Program-made: the position numbers and the translations under genes | Assembly: GCF_014873145.1 (NCBI RefSeq) | Contig: NZ_JADBEK010000001.1 | Location: 12,214,001 to 12,278,000 of the forward strand | Source of the DNA: Nonomuraea angiospora | GTDB lineage: Bacteria > Actinomycetota > Actinomycetes > Streptosporangiales > Streptosporangiaceae | DNA: 64,000 nucleotides | Reading direction: 5' to 3' | Notes under the pieces: model-generated | The model's database searches: none | Told to the model about the DNA's origin: nothing | The model's input: only the letters and a program-made list of their open reading frames with translations | Shown: positions 45,095-53,606 of the stretch, piece after piece | How positions within the stretch are numbered: the first letter of the stretch is position 1 | Layout: every line of letters starts with the position of its first letter

Positions 45095-45968
45095 GGGCCG
45101 TCTCCTTCGAGGTGATGGTGAGGAAGGCCTCCTCCAGGGTGGTCGGCCTGATCTCGAGGCCGGAGAACGGGGTGCCGCTGCGCACCAGCTCGACGACCAG
45201 CCGGTCGGGGTCGGTGGTCATCAGGTGGGTCCGGCCGTCCTCGTGCTCGGTGCCGATCACGCCGGGCAGCTCGGGCAGGCTCTCGGCGACGAGCGAGACG
45301 CGCCGCACGCCCACCATGTCACGTACGGCCCGCACCGTGTCGTCGGCCAGCACGCGGCCGTGGCCCACCACCACGACCCGCTCGGCCAGGGCCTCGATCT
45401 CCTCCAGGTAGTGGCTGGTCAGCAGGACGGTGCCGCCGCCCTCGTGGAAGGACCTGATGCCCTCCCACAGCGAGCGCCTGGCCTCGACGTCCAGGCCGGT
45501 CGTGGGCTCGTCCAGGAAGACCAGCCGCGGCTCGCCCGCGAAGGCCAGCGCCACGGCCAGCCGCCGCTTCTGCCCGCCGGACAGGCCGCCGACCTGCCGC
45601 CTGACCAGGTCGGCGAGGCCGAAGCGGGCCAGCAGCTCCCCTTTATCCACTTTTTTCGGGAAATGTGCGGAGACGAAGTCGACGATCTCGCCGACGCGTA
45701 ACGACTCGGGCAGCCCGGTCTCCTGCGGGGTCACGCCGATCCCGCGCCGCATGACCGGGTCCTGCGGGGAGCCGCCGAGCAGCTCGACCGTGCCGGAGGT
45801 GGGCCGGCGCAGCCCCACGAACAGGTTGATCAGGGTGGACTTGCCCGCGCCGTTCGGGCCGAGCAGCCCGACGAGCTCGCCCGCCCGGATGTCGAGCGAG
45901 ACGCGGTCGAGCGCCAGCACGTCGCCGTAGCGGCGGGTGGCCTCGATCGCTCTGGCGAGGATGGTCAT
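45087..45968 (-). CDS. ABC-2 type exporter ATP-binding protein
   Basis: 293 residues. Walker A GPNGAGKST, signature LSGGQKRRLAVALAF, Walker B LVFLDEPTTGLD, and H-loop LTSHYLEE, the DrrA-like drug-exporter form. A C-terminal extension of about 75 residues follows the ATPase. Its ATG overlaps the stop of the small regulator (ATGA) and its end overlaps the permease start. Confidence 0.95.
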   Translation of the reverse strand: MTILARAIEATRRYGDVLALDRVSLDIRAGELVGLLGPNGAGKSTLINLFVGLRRPTSGTVELLGGSPQDPVMRRGIGVTPQETGLPESLRVGEIVDFVSAHFPKKVDKGELLARFGLADLVRRQVGGLSGGQKRRLAVALAFAGEPRLVFLDEPTTGLDVEARRSLWEGIRSFHEGGGTVLLTSHYLEEIEALAERVVVVGHGRVLADDTVRAVRDMVGVRRVSLVAESLPELPGVIGTEHEDGRTHLMTTDPDRLVVELVRSGTPFSGLEIRPTTLEEAFLTITSKETAHA

Positions 45969-46288
45969 GGCGTCACTCCAGCGTTGTCCAGCAAGGCGCG
46001 GATCGCCTTGGTGTAGTCGTCGAAGGCCAGCCGCCCGCGCTTGGTCAGCGCCACGAACGTGACCGGCGTGCGGCCCTTGTGCGTCTTGGTGATCTGGACG
46101 TATCCGGCGTCCTCCAGCTTGGTGAGGTGCACCGACAGGTTGCCCGCGGTCATCCCCAGCAGGTCCTTCAGCGCGGGGAAGGCCATCTCGCTCCCCTCGC
46201 CGAGCACGTTGAGCGCGGCGACCACCCGGAGCCTGGCCTGCGCGTGGATCACCGGGTCGAGCTCCGGCGGCGCCTTGTCCGCGGTCAC
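45965..46288 (-). CDS. Winged-helix regulator (HTH_34/MarR-like) of the ABC operon
   Basis: 107 residues, a bare winged helix: ARLRVVAALNVLGEG, the recognition region LLGMTAGNLSVHLTKLEDAGYV and the wing KTHKGRTPVTFVALTKRG. This is the PF13601-like group, usually local regulators of ABC transporters. GTG start overlapping the upstream gene's TGA and stop overlapping the ATPase start. It probably binds the inverted repeat at the operon's promoter. Confidence 0.88.
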   Translation of the reverse strand: MTADKAPPELDPVIHAQARLRVVAALNVLGEGSEMAFPALKDLLGMTAGNLSVHLTKLEDAGYVQITKTHKGRTPVTFVALTKRGRLAFDDYTKAIRALLDNAGVTP

Positions 46289-46911
46289 CGGCAGCGCCGC
46301 CTGAGCCACAGGCCCGCGACGATGAAGCCGCCTCCGAGCAGCACCGCCGTCAGCAGCGCGTGCCAGCCGGCCCCGAGCAGCACGCCCACGGCGTCGACCC
46401 CCGCGACCCACGCCCCGATGAAGAACATCGGCCAGTTGAGCCAGATCGCGCCCCCGGCCATGTGCATGACCGCGACGACCATGAGTGACGCGCCTCCCCA
46501 GACCAGGCCGCTCTCGTCGGGCGGTAGCAGGGGACTCACCCTGGAGGCGATGACGACCACGAGCATCATCCCGGCGAACCACGCGTAGCCGTACATCGTG
46601 CCCCTGGCCGTGAGGTCGCCGCGGATGCCCTTGTTCATCCGCACGATCCCGAACGCGGCCACCGCCCCGGCCACCATCTGCGCGCCCATCAGCACCGCCA
46701 GCGCCTGCATCTGGGAGATCGGCGCGTACGGGCGGCCGTCGAGGCCGTAGTGCAGGAAGAACGCGGTGAAGCCGAGCAGCCAGGCGACGCCCCAAGGGGC
46801 GTAGAGCAGGAGCGGATCGCCGTGCAGCCACTTCGCGGTGGCGGCGCGCTGCTCCTCGATGACGCGCAGCATCTCCTCAGGGCTGGTCACCTGGTCGTCG
46901 TCGCTCATCAT
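46285..46911 (-). CDS. Integral membrane protein, first gene of the ABC operon
   Basis: 208 residues. A short charged N terminus (about 1-28, with EEMLRVIEEQRAATAKW) and about five helices (WGVAWLLGFTAFFLHYGL, VLMGAQMVAGAVAAFGI, FAGMMLVVVIAS and two more). No family recognised. The ATG at 46911 follows GAGGAG. Translationally coupled to the winged-helix regulator; such regulator-linked membrane proteins may hold the regulator or sense membrane damage, but this is a guess. Confidence 0.75.
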   Translation of the reverse strand: MMSDDDQVTSPEEMLRVIEEQRAATAKWLHGDPLLLYAPWGVAWLLGFTAFFLHYGLDGRPYAPISQMQALAVLMGAQMVAGAVAAFGIVRMNKGIRGDLTARGTMYGYAWFAGMMLVVVIASRVSPLLPPDESGLVWGGASLMVVAVMHMAGGAIWLNWPMFFIGAWVAGVDAVGVLLGAGWHALLTAVLLGGGFIVAGLWLRRRCR

Positions 46912-46934
46912 CGCAAACTCCTCGATACCTCAAA

Positions 46935-46973
46935 CTGGTTTGTACTTTAAACCAGCTTGCCACGCCGACTCAA
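46935..46973 (-). promoter_or_regulatory. Promoter with overlapping operator for the ABC operon
   Basis: On the minus strand a -35 TTGAGT (46973-46968) and a -10 TAAAGT (46949-46944) stand 18 bp apart. The -10 is covered by the inverted repeat CTGGTTT-N7-AAACCAG (46935-46955). That is where a repressor would block polymerase, and the operon encodes a winged-helix regulator. Confidence 0.6.
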
Positions 46974-46993
46974 TCCCCCTTTCGTCAGAAGGC

Positions 46994-48670
46994 TCAGCGC
47001 CTGGTCAGGACCTCGGATTCCCACAGATCGCGGTAGTAGCCGGGCACCGAGACGAGCTCGTCATGCCAGCCCCGCTGGATGACCCGGCCCTCTTCGAGCA
47101 CCACGACCTCGTCCACGCTCTCCAGCCCCTTGAGCCGGTGCGTCACGAGGAGCGTGGTGCGGTCGCGGGTGACGTCGAGCAGGTCGCCCATCAGCCGGTC
47201 GGCCGTCTCCTCGTCGAGCGCCTCGGCGGGCTCGTCGAGCAGCAGCACCGGCGGGTCGTACAGCAGGGCCCTGGCCAGGGCCAGGCGCTGCAGCTGCCCG
47301 CCGGACACGGTCCTGCCGTCCTCGCCCAGCTCGGCGTCCCAACCGGTCCGCCCGACCCAGCCGTCGAGCCTGGCCTCGCGTACGGCCCGCTCGAGTTCCT
47401 CCTCACCGGCCTCCGGGCCCGCCAGGCGCAGGTTGTCCTTCAGGCTGGCGCGGAAGATGTACGGGTCCTGGGTGAGGCCGGTCATGAGCGTCCGCACGTC
47501 GTCGCCGTCGAGGTCGCGTACGTCCACGCCGTTGACGCGGATGCTGCCCGACTCCGGCTCGACCAGGCGCATCAGGGCGGCCAGCAGCGTGCTCTTCCCC
47601 GCCCCGCTGGGGCCCACGATCGCCACCCGCCTGCCGGGCGTGAGCGTCAGCGACACCCCGTCCAGGGCGGCCCGCGCGGACCCGTGGCGGACCACCAGGT
47701 CGTCGATCTCGACGGTCAGCGGGGCCTCGGGCCGGGGCGCGGGCCGGGCGGGCTCCGCGACGGCCGGGGTGGCGGAGCGGACCTCGCGCAGGCGGCGCAG
47801 CGCCGCCGTGATCCCTGCCAGGCGCTCGCCCGCCGCCGCCAGCGGCAGCACCGGCTCGAACGCCACCAGGGCGGTCAGCGCGAGCACGGCCGTCGCGACC
47901 GAGCCGGCGCCCGCGCCCTGCGCGAGCAGGACGACGGCCGCCACCGTCAGGCCCTGCACGAGGGTGCCCCCGGCCAGGGCGGCGGCGTGGACGAGGGCCT
48001 GGCGGCGTTCGAGCGCGGCCAGGGACTCGTCGGCGGCCTGCGCCTTGGCCAGCGCCTCCTCGTCGGCGCCGTAGGCGGCCAGGTCGGCGGAGCCGTGCAC
48101 CAGATCGGCCACCCGGCCCGCCAGCGCCGCCCTGGCCGGGGCGATCCTGGCCGCCCAGCGCCGGGCCGCGGCGGCCGTGCCGGCGGGCAGCGCCACCCCG
48201 GCCAGGAGGAGCCCGGCCACCAGCACGAGCGCCGACACCGGCAGGATGGTCAGCCCGACGACGACGGCGGCCAGCCCCGCCAGCGCCGCCGCCGTGGCGG
48301 GGAGCAGGCAGCGCACGAGCAGGTCCTGGACGGCCTCGGTGTCGTCGACCATGCGGCTGAGCAGGTCGGCGCCGCCGTGCCGGGGCTGCTGGGGCGGGAT
48401 GAGGGCCCGGTAGAGCTGCTCGCGGGTGCCCGCCTGGGCGCGGAGCGCGACGTCGTGGCCGGTGAGGCGTTCGGCGTAGCGGAAGACGCCCTTGCTCGTG
48501 GCGAACGCCCTGGTCGCCACGATGGCCACGCTCAGGGCGGCCAGGCCCGGCTGCTGCGCGGCCCTGGTGATCAGCCACGCGGCGGCGGCGATGAGCCCGA
48601 GCCCCGCCAGGTCCGCCGCCGCGCCCGCCAGCACGGCCCAGAGCAGCCGCGTCCCCATGCGCCGGTTCAT
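46994..48670 (-). CDS. cydC: CydC: heterodimeric ABC exporter subunit for cytochrome bd assembly
   Basis: 558 residues. An N-terminal six-helix ABC exporter domain (LLWAVLAGAAADLAGLGLIAAAAW and onward) and a C-terminal ATPase: Walker A GPSGAGKST, signature VSGGQLQRLALARALL, Walker B PVLLLDEPAEALDEE and H-loop LVTHRLKGL. The Walker B is followed by Glu-Ala-Leu-Asp, consistent with an active or semi-active site. CydDC moves heme or thiols to the outer side, needed to mature cytochrome bd. Its ATG overlaps the cydD stop. Confidence 0.93.
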   Translation of the reverse strand: MNRRMGTRLLWAVLAGAAADLAGLGLIAAAAWLITRAAQQPGLAALSVAIVATRAFATSKGVFRYAERLTGHDVALRAQAGTREQLYRALIPPQQPRHGGADLLSRMVDDTEAVQDLLVRCLLPATAAALAGLAAVVVGLTILPVSALVLVAGLLLAGVALPAGTAAAARRWAARIAPARAALAGRVADLVHGSADLAAYGADEEALAKAQAADESLAALERRQALVHAAALAGGTLVQGLTVAAVVLLAQGAGAGSVATAVLALTALVAFEPVLPLAAAGERLAGITAALRRLREVRSATPAVAEPARPAPRPEAPLTVEIDDLVVRHGSARAALDGVSLTLTPGRRVAIVGPSGAGKSTLLAALMRLVEPESGSIRVNGVDVRDLDGDDVRTLMTGLTQDPYIFRASLKDNLRLAGPEAGEEELERAVREARLDGWVGRTGWDAELGEDGRTVSGGQLQRLALARALLYDPPVLLLDEPAEALDEETADRLMGDLLDVTRDRTTLLVTHRLKGLESVDEVVVLEEGRVIQRGWHDELVSVPGYYRDLWESEVLTRR

Positions 48671-50370
48671 CGCCCGCTCCCTTCGCCCGACCGCGCCGCG
48701 GGCTCGGCCTCGTGGTGCGTGCGGGTGGTGTCGGAGACGACCCGGCCCTCGTGCACGCGGATGACGCGGTCGGCCAGGTCGATCATGGCCGGGCGGTGCG
48801 CGACGATGACGGCCGTACGGCCCTGGGCCAGGTCCGAGGTGGCCGCCACCACGGCGGCCTCGCTCCGCCCGTCCAGGCGGGCCGTGGGCTCGTCGAGCAG
48901 CAGCACCGAGGCCGCGGGCCGGCAGAAGGCCCGCGCCAGCGCGATCCGCTGCCGCTGGCCGGCGGACAGGTTGGCGCCGCGCTCGCCCACCATCGTGTCG
49001 AACCCCTGTGGCAGCGCGTCCACGAAGTCGGCGTGCGCGGCGGCCGCGGCCCTGCGGACCTCCTCCGGGGAGGCCGCGGGAGCCCCGAGCCGGATGTTTC
49101 CGGCCACGGAGGTGGCGAACAGGTGGGGCCGCTGCGCCACGAACGCCAGCCGCGCCCGCCAGCTCCCCAGGTCGAGCTCGCGCAGGTCGGTGCCGTCGAT
49201 GAGTACCCGGCCCTCCGACGGCCGGACGAACCCGAGGACGAGATGGAGCAGGGTGCTCTTGCCCCCGCCGCTCTCGCCGACCAGCGCCACGCGTTCGCCC
49301 GGGCCGATCGTGAGCGAGACGTCCTCCAGGGCCGCGACGTCCCGGCCGGGGTAGCGCACGGTCACGTTCTCCAGGCGGATCTCCGGCGTCCCGGACGGCG
49401 GCGCGCCCTGGCCTGCCCCGCGGATCGGCTCGGGCTCGCCTTCGCCGTCCAGCACGGCGAAGGCGGCGTCGGCCGCCGCCACCCCCTCCATCGAGGCGTG
49501 GAAGCGCGTCCCCATCGCCCGCAGCGGCAGGTACGCCTCCGGCGCCAGCAGCAGCACCAGCAGCGCCGTCGTCAGATCCAGCGACCCCCCGAGCAGCCGC
49601 AGCCCGATCGGCACCGCCACCAGCGCCAGCGACAGCGACGCGCACAGCTCCAGCACCAGCGACGACAGGAACGCCACCCGCAACGTCCGCATCGTCGCGC
49701 TCCGGTGCGCTTCCGCGACCTGCTGGATGACGCCGGCCTGGTACCGGGCCCGGCCGAAGGCCCGCAGGGTGGGCAGCCCGCGCACCACGTCGAGGAAGTG
49801 GCCGCCGAGCCGCGACAGGGCCAGGAACTGGCGCTCGGTGACGGCCTTGGTGGTCATGCCCACCAGGGCGCCGAAGACGGGGATCAGGGGCAGCGTGATC
49901 AGGACGATGAGGGCGCTGGCCAGGTCGGCGGCGAACAGGCGTACCAGCACCGCGAGCGGCACCACCCCGGCCACCGCGATCGACGGCAGGTAGCCGGTCA
50001 GGTAGGCGTCCAGGCCGTCCAGGCCGCGCCCCGTGAGCGTGACCAGCTCGCCCGAGCGGTGCTGCGTGAGCCGCCCGGGGCCCAGGTCGCGCAGCCGGGC
50101 CAGCAGCCGGTGGCGCAGCGCCGACTTCACGCCGGTGGCGGTGCGCCCGGCGAAGACGCCCTGCGTCCAGGCCAGCAGCGCCCGCACGCCCACCACCGCC
50201 GCCAGCCCCGCCAGGGCGACGGCGGTGAACCTGCCGGACAGCACCCCGGCCAGCAACTCGGCCTGCACCAGCACGAGCAGCCCCGCCAGCACCGCCGCGA
50301 CCATGGTCACGGCCAGGTGGCGGCGGACCGACCGCTCGGCCCGCATGAGCCGTAGGAGATCCTTGTGCAC
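48667..50370 (-). CDS. cydD: CydD: heterodimeric ABC exporter subunit for cytochrome bd assembly
   Basis: 567 residues. Six-helix exporter domain with the CydD-like stretch QHRSGELVTLTGRGLDGLDAY and ATPase with Walker A GESGGGKST, signature LSAGQRQRIALARAF, Walker B VLLLDEPTARLD and H-loop IVAHRPAM. GTG start 16 bp after cydB. The order cydA-cydB-cydD-cydC is that of many Gram-positive bacteria, here as four separate genes. Confidence 0.93.
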   Translation of the reverse strand: MHKDLLRLMRAERSVRRHLAVTMVAAVLAGLLVLVQAELLAGVLSGRFTAVALAGLAAVVGVRALLAWTQGVFAGRTATGVKSALRHRLLARLRDLGPGRLTQHRSGELVTLTGRGLDGLDAYLTGYLPSIAVAGVVPLAVLVRLFAADLASALIVLITLPLIPVFGALVGMTTKAVTERQFLALSRLGGHFLDVVRGLPTLRAFGRARYQAGVIQQVAEAHRSATMRTLRVAFLSSLVLELCASLSLALVAVPIGLRLLGGSLDLTTALLVLLLAPEAYLPLRAMGTRFHASMEGVAAADAAFAVLDGEGEPEPIRGAGQGAPPSGTPEIRLENVTVRYPGRDVAALEDVSLTIGPGERVALVGESGGGKSTLLHLVLGFVRPSEGRVLIDGTDLRELDLGSWRARLAFVAQRPHLFATSVAGNIRLGAPAASPEEVRRAAAAAHADFVDALPQGFDTMVGERGANLSAGQRQRIALARAFCRPAASVLLLDEPTARLDGRSEAAVVAATSDLAQGRTAVIVAHRPAMIDLADRVIRVHEGRVVSDTTRTHHEAEPAARSGEGSGR

Positions 50371-50386
50371 GAGCCCTCAGAAGCCC

Positions 50387-51151
50387 TCAGAAGAACGACG
50401 GAAGCAGGACGGCGTCCTTCCCTGGGCGGAAAGTGCGCCACACCCATACTTGCGCGCCGAGGATGATGGGCGCGAACGGCAGCACCATGACACTGAGCAC
50501 ATTCAACGTGGCCGCCGGCGCGCTGTTCGCCAGCAGGTACGGCATCGCGCCCACGAGCACGCCCACCGCCGGGACCGCCGCCACGACCCCCGACACCGCC
50601 AAGGCCCGCCCCGACCGGGACGCCCCGAAGACCCCGGGCGCCCGCCACGCCAGGAACGTCCACCCGTGGAAGGCGAACAGCAGCGTCACGACCGCCCCCA
50701 GCATCACCCCCACCGGATGCACCACCGGGCCCGCGAACCCCGTGGCCGCCGCGTGGATCGCCATGCCCCACCCGAACGACAGCCCCAGAGACCCGAACGC
50801 GATCATCGCGTCCCAGAACCCCCGCCACCTGAACCCGTCCAGCCTGCGCCGGAACCACAGCCCCGCGTCCCGCAGGATCCAGCTCAGCAGCATGGCCACC
50901 ACCAGCGGGTACAGCTTGAACAGCACCTCGCCTTCCAGCAGCGGATAGACGCCGAACATCGTCCCGGCGACGGCCACCAGCCACACCTCGTTGGCCAGCA
51001 CGTACGGCGCCATCGCGGCCACCATGCGGTCACGGCCCTCGCGGGTCCTGCCCAGCAGCGGCAGCAGCAGCCCCACCCCCAGATCGAACCCCTCAAGGGC
51101 GAAATATCCGGCCAGCAGCACGGCGAAGAGAACGAACCAGATCACTTCCAT
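50387..51151 (-). CDS. cydB: CydB: cytochrome bd oxidase subunit II, compact form
   Basis: 254 residues, against about 330-380 in most CydB proteins. About seven membrane helices. The conserved N-terminal LEGFDLGVGLLLPLLGR (with the acidic residue of the proton path) and EVWLVAVAGTMFGVYP are kept, and the C terminus PIILGAQVWVWRTF is the normal CydB end, so the shortness is from missing internal helices rather than a broken end. ATG start, 13 bp after cydA. Forms the terminal quinol oxidase with CydA. Confidence 0.88.
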   Translation of the reverse strand: MEVIWFVLFAVLLAGYFALEGFDLGVGLLLPLLGRTREGRDRMVAAMAPYVLANEVWLVAVAGTMFGVYPLLEGEVLFKLYPLVVAMLLSWILRDAGLWFRRRLDGFRWRGFWDAMIAFGSLGLSFGWGMAIHAAATGFAGPVVHPVGVMLGAVVTLLFAFHGWTFLAWRAPGVFGASRSGRALAVSGVVAAVPAVGVLVGAMPYLLANSAPAATLNVLSVMVLPFAPIILGAQVWVWRTFRPGKDAVLLPSFF

Positions 51152-51164
51152 GTCGGCACCTCAC

Positions 51165-52334
51165 TCAGTAGCTCAGGGCGGGGGAGCGGCTCTCGCCGGC
51201 GGGGACGGCGCCCAGGGCCACGTCACGCGGCCCGCGCCGGACGATCCTGGCGATGAGCACGTAGTCGACGACCGCCAGCAGCCCCAGCACGCCCGCGAAC
51301 CCGACGAGCGAGGCCGTGACCATGCCCGAGGTCAGCCCGGGGGACATGGCGTCGGCCACGGTGAGCTTCTCCCAGATCATCCACGGCTGCCGGCCGACCT
51401 CCCGCGCCAGCCAGCCCATGATCGCCAGCACGAACGGCAGCGGCGTCATCAGCATGAGCAGCGGATGCGTCCACCGCCACCGCGGCAGCACGGCGATCAT
51501 CGGCAGCATCACGAACAGCACGACCAGCGCGAGCAGCTGCCCGAACTCGATCATCAACCCGAGCGGGAGCGCCGCGCCCACGTTGTCGTTGAACTTGCCC
51601 TCCTGGACCCCGGCGAACTGCGCGTACCCGAACCCGGTCGTGACGAAGATCCCGATCGCCGCCGCGACCACGCCGGTCCGCAGCGACCGGGTGAAGAACT
51701 CCACGTGCTCGGTACGGCGGCGCAGCTGGTACGCGCTCGCCCCCACCAGCACCATGGCCCCCGTGAACAGCCCCGCCCCGATGACGTGCGGGAAGGAGAA
51801 GACCAGGCTCTTGTTCGTGAGCAGGGCGCCGAAGTCGACCAGCTCCAGCCGGTCGCCGCGGGCGACGGAGCCGACCGGGTTCTGCAGGAACGAGTTGGCG
51901 AGCATGATGTAGAAGGCGCTCGCGTACGCGGTCAGCGTCACGAGCCAGATGCAGGCCAGGTGCGCCCACCTGGGCAGCCGTCCCCAGCCGAAGATCCACA
52001 GGCCCAGGAACGTGGACTCCAGGAAGAAGGCCACCAGGGTCTCCATGGCCAGCGGCGCGCCGAACACGTCGCCGGCGTAGTGGGACAGGCCGCTCCAGGC
52101 GAGGCCGAACTGGAACTCCATCACCAGCCCGGTCACGATGCCCAGCGCGTAGTTGACGACGTAGATCTGGCCCCAGAAGCGGGTCATGGCCTCGTGGAGC
52201 GGGTTGCCCGACATCGCCCAGCGCGTGTTCATGATCGCCACGAGTGGCGCCAGGCCCAGGGTGAGGACGACGAACAGGAAGTGGAGGCTTCCCGTCACGG
52301 CGAACTGTGTCCTGGCCAGTTCGAGTACATCCAT
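51165..52334 (-). CDS. cydA: CydA: cytochrome bd oxidase subunit I, very short Q-loop
   Basis: 389 residues, against about 450-520 in most CydA proteins. Heme ligands are recognisable: His18 (TGSLHFLF), His183 (SFPHVIGAG) and Met261 (GLMIEFG); Glu98 and Glu106 (AMETLVAFFLEST) and the GRQPW motif (314-318) are kept. The quinol loop is reduced to a few residues around FAGVQEGKFNDN, without the usual QPxKxAAxE pattern, and the position of the conserved Arg two residues before the heme-ligand Met is Gly. Likely still an oxygen reductase, but the electron donor site differs. ATG with ACGGAG upstream. Confidence 0.88.
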   Translation of the reverse strand: MDVLELARTQFAVTGSLHFLFVVLTLGLAPLVAIMNTRWAMSGNPLHEAMTRFWGQIYVVNYALGIVTGLVMEFQFGLAWSGLSHYAGDVFGAPLAMETLVAFFLESTFLGLWIFGWGRLPRWAHLACIWLVTLTAYASAFYIMLANSFLQNPVGSVARGDRLELVDFGALLTNKSLVFSFPHVIGAGLFTGAMVLVGASAYQLRRRTEHVEFFTRSLRTGVVAAAIGIFVTTGFGYAQFAGVQEGKFNDNVGAALPLGLMIEFGQLLALVVLFVMLPMIAVLPRWRWTHPLLMLMTPLPFVLAIMGWLAREVGRQPWMIWEKLTVADAMSPGLTSGMVTASLVGFAGVLGLLAVVDYVLIARIVRRGPRDVALGAVPAGESRSPALSY

Positions 52335-52354
52335 CGCGAACTCCGTTGTTGTGT

Positions 52355-52397
52355 CTGTCTACATATAGACAGCCTACATGTAGACTAACTACATGAG
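52355..52397. promoter_or_regulatory. Phased repeats upstream of cydABDC
   Basis: CTACAT starts at 52359, 52374 and 52389, exactly 15 bp apart. The first two continue as palindromes (CTACATATAG and CTACATGTAG) and the first is embedded in CTGTCTA-CATA-TAGACAG (52355-52372). They lie 20-60 bp upstream of cydA, facing a divergent padR gene. The phasing suggests cooperative binding of a dimeric repressor. Confidence 0.6.
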
Positions 52398-52493
52398 CAC
52401 ACACGCCCGCACTCCGGCCGATGTCCCTCGGGCGGAAGGGGCGCGGCGGGCAGGGCATGCCGGGTCGCCTGTGCGGTGTCTAGGATCGGAATC

Positions 52494-52859
52494 ATGAATC
52501 CGGACGCGCTGCGCGGGCATATGGACGCGCTCCTGCTCTCCGTGCTGGAGCGGGAGCCGCTGCACGGCTACGCCATCATCGAGGCGCTGCTGGAGCGCAG
52601 CGGCGGCGCGCTGAACGTGCCGACGGGCACCGTCTACCCGGCCCTGCGCAGGCTGGAGCGCATCGGCTACCTGTCCAGCGAGTGGGCCACGGTGGGCGGG
52701 CGCAAGCGGCGCACCTACCGGCTGACGGATTCGGGCAGGAAGCAGCTCCAAGGGGAGCGCTCGGCGTGGCAGGAGTTCGCCACCGTGATCGGCAGCGTGC
52801 TCCGCGCGGACGCCGTGGAGGCCGGGGAGGTCAGCGGCGCGCGAGGGGCGGCCGGCTGA
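52494..52859 (+). CDS. PadR-family transcriptional regulator
   Basis: 121 residues. The PadR winged helix is complete: LLLSVLEREPLHGYAIIEAL, the recognition region VPTGTVYPALRRLERIGYL and the wing GGRKRRTYRLTDSGRKQL. ATG with AGGATCGGA upstream. Its 3' end overlaps the convergent membrane-protein gene by 29 bp, the usual genetic partner of such PadR genes. It is also divergent from cydABDC, so it is a candidate regulator of both. Confidence 0.92.
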   Translation: MNPDALRGHMDALLLSVLEREPLHGYAIIEALLERSGGALNVPTGTVYPALRRLERIGYLSSEWATVGGRKRRTYRLTDSGRKQLQGERSAWQEFATVIGSVLRADAVEAGEVSGARGAAG

Positions 52860-53499
52860 TGCGCAGGCAGCGCGTCGCGCCGTAGATCTGCAGCCCCCAG
52901 CAGGCCGACGTCACCGCGTTGGCCAGCATGCTGGGCAGGACGTCCAGATGGCTCGCCCCGTTGGAACCCAGGGTCAGCAGCATGCCCAGCAGCACGGTGA
53001 CGGGCAGCATGCTCCAGACGACCACGCCCAGCGACCTGGTCACCAGCCGTGGCCGGCGGATCCAGCGGGCGCCCCGGCTCAGCGCGAACAGCGCGAGCCC
53101 GCCGTACAGCCCCACGCAGAGCTGCAGGACGTCGAGCAGGCGCGAGACGGGCCGGTACCACGCGGGAGCGAGCCGCCAGGCGGTGTCGTCGCCGGGATAG
53201 ATGCGCCAGATCACCGACCACATCAGCGCGGTGATCGGCACGCTGATGAACAGCAGGAAGCCCAGCCGGCGCCCCGCCACGGCGGTCAGCTCGGACTGGT
53301 AGCCGGGGGCGACCTGCGCGACCTCCCCGAACTCCGCCACCGCGACCCGCTCGGCCTCCGCCCGTTCGAGCCCCTCGGCCTCCAGCGCGTCGGCGGTGTC
53401 GGTCAGGCTGTCGCGCGCCTCGACGACCAGGTCGCGCTTCGCCCCCTGCGGGCCGGCCAGGGCACGGTCGAGCTCCGCCACGTAGTCGTCGATACGCAT
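52831..53499 (-). CDS. PadR-associated membrane protein (permease-prefix/HAAS-like)
   Basis: 222 residues. The first ~70 residues form a soluble helical domain (IDDYVAELDRALAG, LEAEGLERAEAERVAVAEFGEV) like the permease-prefix or HAAS domains that accompany PadR regulators; four membrane helices follow (about 78-98, 122-142, 155-177, 192-212). Overlaps padR tail to tail. Proteins of this kind are thought to link the regulator to membrane state; the actual role is unknown. Confidence 0.8.
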   Translation of the reverse strand: MRIDDYVAELDRALAGPQGAKRDLVVEARDSLTDTADALEAEGLERAEAERVAVAEFGEVAQVAPGYQSELTAVAGRRLGFLLFISVPITALMWSVIWRIYPGDDTAWRLAPAWYRPVSRLLDVLQLCVGLYGGLALFALSRGARWIRRPRLVTRSLGVVVWSMLPVTVLLGMLLTLGSNGASHLDVLPSMLANAVTSACWGLQIYGATRCLRISRPPLARR

Positions 53500-53569
53500 G
53501 AACCCCAGTCTACGGAGGGCGATCTCGCTCTCCCATCGGGGAATTCCCCGATATTTTCCAGGACCCGGG

Positions 53570-53599
53570 TTGATGTGTAGGAAAATTCCTACGTATAGT
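53570..53599 (+). promoter_or_regulatory. Promoter with internal operator, leaderless start expected
   Basis: TTGATG (53570-53575), 18-bp spacer and TATAGT (53594-53599) form a good promoter. The spacer holds the palindrome GTAGGAA-AA-TTCCTAC (53577-53592). Transcription would begin near 53606, directly at the ATG of the VOC gene (53607), so the mRNA would be leaderless. The operon encodes an ArsR-type repressor. Confidence 0.65.
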
Positions 53600-53606
53600 G
53601 TCCGAC

